Source of the DNA: Branchiostoma floridae
Lineage: Eukaryota > Chordata > Leptocardii > Amphioxiformes > Branchiostomatidae
Reading direction: 5' to 3'
Length of the DNA: 64,000 nt
Assembly: GCF_000003815.2 (NCBI RefSeq)
Contig: NC_049990.1
Coordinates: 19,064,494 to 19,128,493 of the forward strand
In this document: in pieces, positions 33,686 through 52,962 of the stretch
How the letters are laid out: each line of letters begins with the position of its first letter
Position numbering within the stretch: the stretch's first letter is position 1
Notes under the pieces: model-generated
Told to the model about the DNA's origin: nothing
Database searches by the model: none
The model's input: the letters and a program-made list of their open reading frames with translations, nothing else
Translations under genes and position numbers: made by a program

Positions 33686-33900
33686 TAGGGAAAGTTTTGA
33701 CGCTTGCGTGCCAATGCTTACTCAGGAAACAGGTGTTTTATTCTGTACATTTTTCCAACGGCTACCTAAAAGGAATAGTCACATAATAAAGCATTGGATA
33801 TCATAAGTATGTTCAATAAATGTCTTTATTCATAATTTTATCCGCCAATGCGCTTCAGCGGTGTATGGACATCGAACGCAGTACGTCTACTGTTTTGTTT

Positions 33901-34081
33901 AATCTCCAAGCAGATCCTACTGTAGCATAGGCTAATATCAAAACCTGTCAGAGGAGTGAAGCCAGCCTAGGAGCGTGTACTGTATGCTCCGGTGACCGTC
34001 TGACTCCCTTTGGCCGGCTATGCTCCTTTGCCAGCTTTGATACTTAGAATATTAAGGCACCGTAGGATCTGCTTGGAGATT
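33901..34081. mobile_element. 181-bp MITE with 20-bp perfect terminal inverted repeats
   Basis: AATCTCCAAGCAGATCCTAC at 33,901-33,920 and its exact reverse complement at 34,062-34,081 bound the element. The interior has no coding potential. No certain target duplication is visible. Confidence 0.85.
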
Positions 34082-34253
34082 GTATTTTGTTTACCCAATA
34101 ACGGTACATCCCGATTCAAATGCGGATACCATATGCAACACCATGTATAACTTTACATTAGCATATGCTTTACCAAGAGCTGTTGTGAAAATGGTAAGAA
34201 TTAACTTGAACCCAAAGTAGCTAGCCTTCCCTATACCCCACCAAAGTAGCTAG

Positions 34254-34486
34254 CCTTTCCACTAGGACGGCGCTCTCGTCGCGCTCTCTCTGCGACTTCA
34301 AATTTGACATATCGCTCAACGAATTGTGTAGAAAAGAAACGGATTTTTTACGCCTTGTGTGTTTTGTTGTCTTCTCAGTCACACTTGTACGTTTCGTGTA
34401 ATAACTGTTATGCCCAGTGCGAAGTCGAATGTTACGTTATTTAGGTCGCAGTGAGAGCGCAGCGCGATCGCCGTCTAGTGGAAAGG
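34254..34486. mobile_element. Palindromic MITE related to the copy at 25.6 kb
   Basis: CCTTTCCACTAGGACGGCG at the left and CGCCGTCTAGTGGAAAGG at the right are inverted copies, and the pairing extends to TGCGAC/GTCGCA. The centre (TTTTGTTGTCTTCTCAGTCA CACTTGTACG) matches the centre of the element at 25,586-25,835. An 18-bp direct repeat starting AAAGTAGCTAGCC lies just left of it. Confidence 0.75.
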
Positions 34487-34873
34487 GGACCTTTAAGAGT
34501 TAGCCGTTTGCCTCAGTAACGCCGCTGTATACATTTCAGCGCTTTGTTTATACCTTTCAATGGGGCAAACCGCGTCGTACTGAAATTAGAGTAACTGAGT
34601 GTATTGCAAACACCTTTGTTCTCAGGCTGTCACGTAACGTTATATCGGGGTAAAGGTCACAGTGCTCTGGTTTCACCGTTACTGTTTGAACAGGAAGGCA
34701 GTTACACCTTGATAACTTCTGTGTGTCACGGGAAGCAAATATCCCCGTCTGTATGTATTTATAGAGACAACATCAGGTACAGAATTAACTTAAAGGAACA
34801 AGTAACCTCTATGTCCTTTGTTATTGCCAATTGTCGACTTGCCAGTTAAACCTGATTTCTACAGGTAAAACTA

Positions 34874-35131
34874 CAGTAGAAGCCATTTAATTGCATACAA
34901 AATTTGCCTGCGTATTTCGTGCAACTAGCCGGTGTGTGCAATAATGCGACGTTCCCCAGGACCGTATACTGTATACGATAGGGCGACATATATCGTTGAC
35001 ACGTCACTGATTATGGGTCAGCCCGAAGTAACTAACAAAGGAGTGGATGGGGGCCGGTTTTGGATTTGGGGATTCCATGCAATTGACCTAAGTGTGCGAT
35101 TATCAGACGTGCCAATTACAGGCTTCTACTG
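34874..35131. mobile_element. Pogo/Tigger-like MITE (copy 2), 258 bp
   Basis: CAGTAGAAGCC at the left (after TA) and GGCTTCTACTG at the right are perfect 11-bp inverted ends; inside, TTAATTGCA and a corresponding TGCCAATTACA also face each other. Its right half is the relative of the fragment at 417-560. The CAGTAGAA terminus is typical of pogo-type elements. Confidence 0.7.
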
Positions 35132-36431
35132 ATCTTTACACTTATACAATTACAAGATATTCGACACATTATTGACTGACGGGTCAACAAGTAATAAAAT
35201 TCAAACCCTCGATGTTGCAAGGCAAGTATTTATTACATGTATGCAAGAGGGTAATGCATCGTTGTTTGTTTGGCTATAGCATTTGCACAATGTCCACAAT
35301 ACACTGTCTAATAACTGTCCAACATGACATGGGAAATGGCTGTTTTGAAGAGCATTTATTACAGAAAATGCACCCTGAATTAGGCCCATAGATGATTGTT
35401 GAAGAGATTTTTTTCCTTGACAATGTTAGGCATGGGAAAAAAAATTGGACTGCTCCAAGATTCAATGAAAGTTTCCAATTTTTTCACCCTGTGTACTAAA
35501 AATGAAGTCGAGAAAAAATAATCTCGAAACTCTATTCATAGATGATGCCTATTTATAATGAAGTAATAATGATAAAAAAAAAAAAACTGAAGGATCATCA
35601 ATCCTCAATCGGAAAGAAGCTGGGTACATGTAGATAAACAATATATATGAAAAGGGAAAAAATGCAAAAAGCATGACTTACAACATCCCATAATTATAAT
35701 GATTGTACTTAAAACCACAAACCTATATACATTAACTCATCCATTACACTTTGTAGCTGAAATTCTACTCAATTATCCAAACTCATGATATCATCATTTC
35801 CAATATACAAATTAGAACAAAAAAAGTTTACAGGTCAAAAATACAAATCCTTGTTCACTTTTCAGATTGAACTAGATATGTGCAGATTCAAAACCTGAAA
35901 CTTAGTCATCCTTAGTTTAGTATGTAAAGACATCACAAAATTCAGTAGCCAGAAGTTGCAGTAATCACTGTAAATATCTTGATCTTAGTATCATCTAATA
36001 CTTATAATAGAAACATTTTGATTTGTTTTTAGCCGAAAGCTACCTGGTTGGGCCCTGGGTTGGGAATTGGGATCTAGGCCTAAGCCACAACTTTCTAAGC
36101 AGTTGTTGAGTTTGTATTCATTCTGATTTCTTATTTTTTAAACTAGTACACCAAAACAGATACATGTAATTATAACATCCTTCTCTCCTTTTAAACATCT
36201 AATTGCAGCTTTACTGCATCACCCATGCAAGTCCATATCAATTCCTGATCAATGAAATAGTTATCATGTAATCTAAATAGTTATAATGTAATCTAATATG
36301 AGGCAAATCTATCCACTTTGTGGTAAAATTGTCGCATTACAGCTATTTACATCTCATAAAAGCCTTTATCAATGCTTTGAGCAATATAGTAGTATCCTTA
36401 GTAGTATCCAGTATTTACTAAAGACATATTC
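35132..36431. other. AT-rich stretch downstream of ANKRD42
   Basis: No gene is seen. It must include the ANKRD42 3' UTR; AATAAA on the minus strand occurs only far down (near 35,229 and 35,356), so the true poly(A) site is unclear. Confidence 0.4.
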
Positions 36432-45926
<9,495 letters not shown>

Positions 45927-45977
45927 CTCGGCTGCTTGGTTACACCCGTCGGTTTGCGCATGCCCACTGATTTGCCT

Positions 45978-46600
45978 AGGAGTGTAAAGGTTAAAGGTTA
46001 GAGTTCAGAAGAGTTTTTGTCTCGTAAGATTCATTCATTCACAGACAAACAGCAGTTTTTAATGACTTTGTTACACATTTGGCTGACGAATAATATATTT
46101 GATGGACGGTTAACAAACTATGCATTATTGTTGACGTGAGTATTCATACTTTGGGACTCATACAGGTAAGATTTCGACGCCTATTTATGAAATGTTTGAT
46201 CGATTTTAGACATGTTTTTGGCGGGAAGGAATGGGAAGTGTCAAACTAATCTTTGTTTTTTGATAGCATCTTCGCACCAAAAAAAGCCATTGGCAGTGAA
46301 CAATAATTATGACAGTATCTAATATCTACTGAGTAAAATGTTTGTTTCAAAATAAGATATTTAAAGAAATGTGTTCAGATCTTTTGCCACACATATGTAT
46401 GGAACGCTAATTCACCATTATCTGTTGTTTAAAGAAAAGCTTCATACGTTGTATTTGTAGTGTGCCTAGTATAATATATGACATACTTGTACAAGGTATG
46501 AGCAAGGAGGTTATACAGAGATAAATAACCTCATAGCACTCTGAGAAATGGCTATTGCAATTTCTGACATCACTCGAAATAATACTATATTGTTATCTTA
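45978..46600. promoter_or_regulatory. Divergent promoter region, ANKRD42 side
   Basis: The stretch immediately upstream of ANKRD42 has no coding region, repeat or TATA box that I can assign. As ANKRD42 and PIGZ point away from each other, their promoters must lie in the 1.3 kb between 45,926 and 47,224. Confidence 0.35.
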
Positions 46601-46601
46601 T

Positions 46602-47100
46602 GGGGCCGCGTAGCACAGTGGTAGTGTATTCGGCCCCTGACCGAGAGGTCGCCGGTTCAAATCCGCCTGCCGTGTTGCTGGTCTTGTGCTCTTGGGAAAG
46701 GCACTTTATACGACTTTCCTCACTTTACTCAAGTGAAAATGAGTCGTCCCTCGGATAGGACGTTAAATGGAGGTCCCGTGTATGGGGAGAGCCATTACCC
46801 ATGCACGTTAAAGAACCCCTACATGTGCGATGGTGCGGTGTGCGTTGGTGCAAATCCTTCTGTCGGAAGTTGGTGATTCACTTGAAATCACCCGGATGGA
46901 GGCCTGGCGAACCTCTGTCTCATATCAGCCACATGGTGAATTACATCATTCACCCGGACGGGAGACCTGGCGCATCCCCGTCTTGTTATTAGCCATACGA
47001 AAGGGTATGTCACCCCGTAAGGGGCAGTATAACCTCGTCGTGTGTAAACATGTGCGAACATGTTTACATTTGATCACGTCGACCGATGATGATGATATCT
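46602..47100 (+). mobile_element. tRNA-derived SINE
   Basis: The head GGGGCCGCGTAGCACAGTGG has a polymerase III A box (46,611-46,621) and GGTTCAAATCC (46,654-46,664) is a canonical B box, 33 bp downstream as in tRNA genes. A body with CTTGGGAAAGGCACTTTATA follows, then ATAGGACGTTAAATGGAGGT, and the copy ends near a short (GAT)n tail. This three-part layout is that of a tRNA-derived SINE. It ends about 120 bp upstream of the PIGZ start codon. Confidence 0.8.
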
Positions 47101-47223
47101 TGTTATCATTCTAACTAAGTTGTCTAACTGTTAAGTATTGGTCTATTTCTCTAGTCTGACTCTTACATAATAGAGCCACAAAGATCTACAATCCAGACCA
47201 GAAGCCTGTAGGAAGACAGTAAA

Positions 47224-49690
47224 ATGGAGGCAAGAACAGTCTGGCTGTGTTTATCCCTGCTGCGTGTGACCTGGGTTCTGCTGCCTCAGTCTGGCTACAT
47301 CCATCCTGATGAGTTCTTCCAGTCTCCTGAGGTCATGGCAGGTCAGGACTTCATTAGCCTGTGTTTACACAATTTCTCGCTGGCTGGAGTTAATGACCCC
47401 CTCCCCGGCGGAGGCAATAGTAGGGCCAGTCGCTAGGGGTGCGATTTTAGTCAGGCTATTAAAGGACTTCATCACAAGTCCCATATATAAAAGTTTCAAA
47501 CAACATAATGTAGTTTCAAACTAGTGTTGTCTTTATCATGTAATGTGGCATGATGTATGTAAACCAACTTGTGGAAAACGTTGTGCACCTGTGTAACATT
47601 TAAGACGCTGCTTACAAATGTAATTGTTGTTATGAGTTACTGTTATCTACATGTAACAAAAAGTATGATTGTGATGCATGTGTTTTGCCTTGGTGCAAAA
47701 CTTGTTTGTCTACAATCTCTCTCTGACACTACTTGACAAACCATCATCATCATCGCAGGCTGCTTGCCCGGACCAGGTCCACTCTTTCTCTATACTGAAA
47801 ACTGATCCAAAGCACAAAATAATCAGTCTGATATCCATAGTACTGTTTTTTTTTTGTGGTGCCTTGTAATAATTTAGTAATCTAAGATGTTATACATGTA
47901 TCCTTATATGTGCTCATATAATTACAGGAAAGGTGTTGGACTACAAGGTGCACCTGACATGGGAGTGGGACGAAGACTTCCCGGCAAGATCGCCCGTCTT
48001 TCCTTTCCTCACATCAGGAATTCCTTTCCTGGTTCTGAAGGCCATGAACTATCTCGGTCTTCTCCCAGACTCCATCGGAGCTTATTCTCTATTGGTTGCA
48101 CCAAGACTGTGGACAACATTTCTCTCATTCTGCATAGACTTTTGTTTGTATAAGATCTGTAGCAGTGTTAAGACAAAGTGGATGGGTTTGGAGATGGACG
48201 CATTCAGGTGTATGGCAGTGTATTCTGCCTCTTATGTGACTCTCGTCTTCTTCACTAGAACATTCTCAAACATTCTAGAAACTGTACTTTTTGTAGTCAT
48301 TATTGGACTTGTTATTGATTCTATCAAAGGTGGTGACCCTGAAAATGGGTCCGATATTGTTGGTAACCGATATTTGTCTAAATCTCATTCGGTACTATTG
48401 TCAGTGCTAATTGTAGTAGGGTTTTTCAATCGACCAAATTTTCCTGCTTTCGCGTTTGTGCCAATGTTGTACTGGGCATTCTATCCAGTTGGCCAAAGCA
48501 AAGGCTTGTGGCTGAAGATGGCGATTCTAAAATGCTTGCAACTAGTGCCAGGAGCAATAGTGACATTTGTAATATTTGTTGCCTGTGACTCTATCTACTT
48601 TGGCTCACTTGAGGTCCACTCTCTATCGTTGGACACTTTCTTACATTCACCATCAGGGTTTGTGCGCAATCTTACTGTCACGCCTTTGAACTTGCTGAGT
48701 TACAACTTTGACAAGTCAAAACTTGAGCAGCACGGACTACATCCGAGAGTGACACATCTCCTTGTCAACACTCCCCTTCTGTTTGGTGTACTCGCTATTC
48801 TGGCATTTTTTGATATCCCTCGACTTGTATTGAAAATCTTCAGTTGTTTGAAACATGGGGGAAACGCAACAGAAATCGAAAGCAGTGACAATTCTAGTAG
48901 CAACAAAGAAACAAAGCAGCATGAAAAGGAGCTGAAAACAAAAGGGTTTCAGAAGAATTCTTGTAGAGAACTTGATATAGAGATGTTCTTCCTTCTGTGC
49001 TATTTCATTCCAATATTTATCATGTCTTTAGTAGCCCACCATGAGCCAAGGTACATTTCTCCTTGCCTTGTCCCCCTTGTGTTGGCATATCACAGCAAAT
49101 TTGCATGGAAAGGTGTCAATAAGTTACTTTTTGTAGGATTTGTAGTTGGTAATGTTTTGGGAGGTGTTTTATTTGGTGTTCTGCATCAGGGTGGGGTGGT
49201 GCCCTCATTGCTACACTTGCACAATTTAGTGCACCAGCAACAAACTACAGAAACAGTGCACATCATATACTTCCATACCTACATGCCTCCTGGGCACCTG
49301 CTTGGTGTCCATAGCAACCAAACAGCCAATCAGTACATTGACATGTTACAAGAGATGACCAATGAGAAACAAGCAACCCAGGTTCATTTGCATGACTTAG
49401 CAGGTGCACCAAGTAATGTTCTTTTTGATAAGTTGAGAATTCTATACAAAGAGAAGCAAGTTAGTAACAATGCTCGTGTCTTTGTAGTCTCACCATCCAC
49501 GTTGCATTCTACATTTTCTGACCATGAAACTGAAATGAAGATAGTTTTGAGAGAAGTTTTCTTCCCACACTTATCTATGGAAGACCCTCCTAAAGTACAG
49601 GATATGGTAAAGACTATATCAGAAGAAGACAGCTCATTGCTAGAGAGGCTAAGATTTACTTTTGGACTGAATCTCTATGAGGTTATGTGA
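47224..49690 (+). CDS. PIGZ: PIGZ, GPI mannosyltransferase 4 (SMP3 family)
   Basis: Two coding exons (47,224-47,341 and 47,928-49,690) join in phase to 626 codons. PIGZ/Smp3 adds the fourth, side-branch mannose to GPI anchor precursors in the ER lumen, using dolichol-phosphate mannose (family GT22). The first exon ends with the family hallmark [14 protein letters not shown], which includes the acidic pair needed in this family. The second has [48 protein letters not shown] and [10 protein letters not shown], all close to vertebrate PIGZ. Many hydrophobic helices fit a multi-spanning ER membrane protein; the first 20 residues form an N-terminal membrane segment. The stop is TGA at 49,688-49,690. 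Unlike its neighbours it has one short intron. Confidence 0.95.
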
Positions 49691-49786
49691 ATATTTCATG
49701 GTTAAATGTCTAATGTGTTACAAAATTTGGTGATGGAAGATTCTGTATTCTTGAATGTAAGTACTTCTGTGATGGTAATCAACATG

Positions 49787-50065
49787 ATGATACAATTGTA
49801 CCCTTAAATCTGTGCACAAAACATAGCGCTTAAAAGCAAAAAAGCTATTTACATCAGAACCCATAAACCTTCCCTCAACCGAGACAGGGGCTGATACTGA
49901 CTTCAAACCACCTTTGGCCCATTGTTGATGTCACACTTCCGATCTGGTTGTGTGACATAGTGTTTGGGTCATTACAACTTCAAAAGGATCAATGGAGGAC
50001 TGATCGACAGTTTGTTGGTAAGCGCTTTATTTTGTGCACAGATTTTAAGTGTAAAATTGTATCAT
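49787..50065. mobile_element. Foldback element in PIGZ 3' UTR
   Basis: ATGATACAATTGTACCCTTA followed by AATCTGTGCACAAAA at the left is mirrored by TTTTGTGCACAGATTTTAAG and TGTAAAATTGTATCAT at the right, arms of about 45 bp with few mismatches. It lies 97 bp after the PIGZ stop codon and would place a strong hairpin in the mRNA if the distal poly(A) signal is used. Confidence 0.75.
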
Positions 50066-50224
50066 AAGACTTTGTATCATCATATTCTAGTAACCAGGAA
50101 ATTCAGGACATATATAGCTGCAGTGATAAAAAAAACAAGGAGCTAACTAGGTTAAGATACTAACACCTATATTTATGGAAGTAAACTGGTTTGTTCATGA
50201 CCATGCACAATATATTGGTTCAAA

Positions 50225-50490
50225 GTAAGCTATAGATGGGGTTTATATTGCAAAAATGTAATTGAAATTATGTATATGAGGTTTTCAATTGCAGCTTTAT
50301 TTTTGTATCTTATGTATAGGTTATGTTTTACTTTACAATAGAGTCAAAGAAAAGCTAAAGATAGGGTTTATATTGCAAAAAATGCAAAATGTAACTGTCA
50401 TAATGTATATGGGGTTTGCAAGTGAAGATTTATTTTTGTGTCTTATGTATGAGTTATGTTGTGCTTTACAATAAATAGATTCTAAGAAAA
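50225..50490 (+). repeat. Tandem duplication (about 130 bp x 2) at PIGZ 3' end
   Basis: Two units share GGGTTTATATTGCAAAAA, ATGTATATG, TTTATTTTTGT and GTTATGTTKTRCTTTACAAT. The second contains the AATAAA at 50,470-50,475, where the first reads AATAGA. Confidence 0.7.
50470..50475 (+). terminator. PIGZ: Likely PIGZ poly(A) signal
   Basis: AATAAA in the sense orientation, about 780 bp after the stop codon, with no better signal before it. The sequence becomes unrelated to the duplication soon after. Confidence 0.45.
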
Positions 50491-50690
50491 GCTATATGTC
50501 CCAATGCTAGCATGTGTGCATTTTGGCCCATTCACGAATTGAAAATGAAAGTGAGGGGCCCATGGCATCTTGGTCTTACAGACGTATCGACCATGTCGAA
50601 GCGCCGCAACATTCTACTGGATCAATGCCACTTAACTCATAATATACAAACGGAAGCATGGCGTTCGCCCAAACTTTCAAATAGTCTTAT

Positions 50691-50790
50691 NNNNNNNNNN
50701 NNNNNNNNNNNNNNNNNNNNNNNNNNNNNNNNNNNNNNNNNNNNNNNNNNNNNNNNNNNNNNNNNNNNNNNNNNNNNNNNNNNNNNNNNN
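50691..50790. other. Assembly gap (100 N)
   Basis: Exactly 100 N, gap of unknown size between PIGZ and the receptor gene. Confidence 0.98.
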
Positions 50791-52080
50791 CGGTTAGGAC
50801 CTCAAGCAAACAATAGAGTAATAGACCTTTGGCCTTTTGTCTGAATTTGTCGTTAATGCGCGGGCCTTGTGGACAGATATATCGATGTAATTAAGGTTCA
50901 CTGTCCCTTAAGTATAGAAGTTCTTTTGATGGAATAGATTTTTGCCAGGGGAACATTGGAAATTGATGACAAGACACAGAACAGAAATCTTCTAAGAGTT
51001 GACCGACATCAAGTAGAAAAATTAAGTCCCAACTCAGATCGGCCATTTGCATTTGGAACACAGCTTGGAACTTAAAGGAGTCCTAAACTCCAGAAGAGTG
51101 TTATGTTCCGATAGATATCAATTTGTAGATGTAAGGTGTAAGTAATATAACGTTAAGATATAAATTTTAGAAACTAAGAAAATGTATACTATTTCACATT
51201 GTATGATAGAATACCCACTAGTCAAAAATGCATCAAAATGATTCATTTCATTTCATTTCATTTCATTTATTTGGAATGCTACAATGCATGACACGTGACA
51301 GCAAGGCAGCGGAGCTGGTGACGGCTGTCACTAGTACATACAAATACAAATCATTACAATAAACAATTCATTCGACGGAATATCAGACTATACAACAGCA
51401 ATTCAGTATTCTATTAAACCCATTGCAAGTACTCTTTAATTAAATCAAGTAATGTCAGCCTATGGCTGAATACAATCTGTCTGACAAGGGCTTGACAAAA
51501 GTTTACCTACAAAACCAATCTGTGGGGTAATGTTAAAAACTCGTTTTGTTATGCGTTGACATTTTGTGAACAATTGACGTTCTTTTATTTTCATTTATGC
51601 CAAAAATATGCATAATGATGGAAGTGCCTATACGTATAGGAAATACATTGGTAGGGTCTGCATGGGTTTAGTGAGTGTCATTGTTGTACAAACACACGTT
51701 GCGTATTTCACCACAAGTAAAATTCTGCGAAAAGTCGGCTGATTATGAATTCATTGATACATAATCTATTGGAAAATAACAGCCCTTCTGGAGTTTAGGA
51801 CCCCTTTGAAGGCAAAATGATTCATTACTTGATTTTGAAGGAATCGGGTACATGTATCTAGTTTTCCACCCATGTGATGGTCCTTCCGACCTACGATACT
51901 TCGATTTTGCTGGTTTCTTTAATGAGAAATGGCATACGCCGTAATAGGAACCGAATCGTTCCATTTCCCATGGGCTCCACATAGATTACTTATAATTGCC
52001 CAGCGACCGCCGTGCTTGCTTTCGTTCGTCAGCAGTTTTAAGTTACTTAAAGCTGCCTGCCTCGCCGAGAATGAGATTGG
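50791..52080. other. Intergenic, (ATTTC)n run
   Basis: No gene is seen. A short (ATTTC)n run lies at 51,241-51,270 directly before a G+C-richer patch, which may be the tail of a retroposon copied in the minus direction. Confidence 0.45.
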
Positions 52081-52090
52081 TAAGCCTGGT

Positions 52091-52330
52091 CTTACTTTGT
52101 GTGTATGTGTGAGCTTCCGTAGGTTCTACGTAATGCGTGTGTACATTTGCGTTTTCGTCCCATTTGCGTTTTCGTCCCATTTGCGTTTTTGTCCCATTAC
52201 TATACATCTTACTTTGTGTGTATGTGTGAGCTTCCGTAGGTTCTACGTAATGCGTGTGTACATTTGCGTTTTCGTGGCAATGTAACATACATTGCACCGT
52301 AGACTGCTATTGTCCCATTACTATACACCC
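52091..52330. repeat. Direct duplication with nested 17-bp repeats
   Basis: A block of about 68 bp starting CTTACTTTGTGTGTATGTGT occurs at about 52,091 and again at about 52,208, nearly unchanged. Between them CCCATTTGCGTTTTCGT is repeated about three times, and TGTCCCATTACTATACA recurs after each copy. Confidence 0.85.
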
Positions 52331-52906
52331 TGTGTTGGGCAAAAGAACCTCATAAAAGTCATATCTCGGAAGTAAGACAATGCATTCTGTTACAGTTATT
52401 GATCTAGCACACAGATTGTAGAAAAATTGCCTGAAATAATCTACAAATCTATGCTCAAATGGAAAAAGAATACATGTAAAGAAAGTAACTGAATTATACG
52501 CAAAAAAATCCGGTATCCTCGAACATGTCAGAAGAAAAGCAGACTCAGTTCAAAAAGAATACCTGTCCAAAGTTTTATTGTTATTTATTACTGTCGGGGT
52601 CTACTTGATTAACACGGGCCTATAATTTCTAGGCCATTGCCGCACCTGCTCCCATATCAGACATTAAGCCTTGGCCAGTCGGCATGACATACCGTTACGT
52701 ACACAGAGGGTGGTCCACGCGCCGCTTAGTGCTACTACCTCAGAAGTAGTGCGTTTGCCGTGCGACACTTCCAGCGGGTTTGGTGATGTGCTGTAACTGT
52801 TGTTTCCATCTTCGGGCAGCCTGAATCGTAAGTTTGTTACCCTTATTGGTGGTAATATCGTAATGATGATAATTTCCAAGCAGATATATCGGTGGCAAGG
52901 TACATA

Positions 52907-52962
52907 TATCATATCATATCATATCATATCATATCATATCATATCATATCATATCATATCAA
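52907..52962. repeat. (ATATC)n microsatellite
   Basis: About eleven near-perfect copies of the pentamer. Confidence 0.95.

Noticed and set aside
46602-46680. tRNA-like head with perfect A and B boxes as a real tRNA gene
   Set aside because: No acceptor stem can be formed, and it continues into a SINE body and repeat tail.
51929-52297. 118- and 84-codon frames with repeated peptide blocks
   Set aside because: They are translations of the direct duplication at 52.1-52.3 kb; the repeated peptides come from the DNA repeat.
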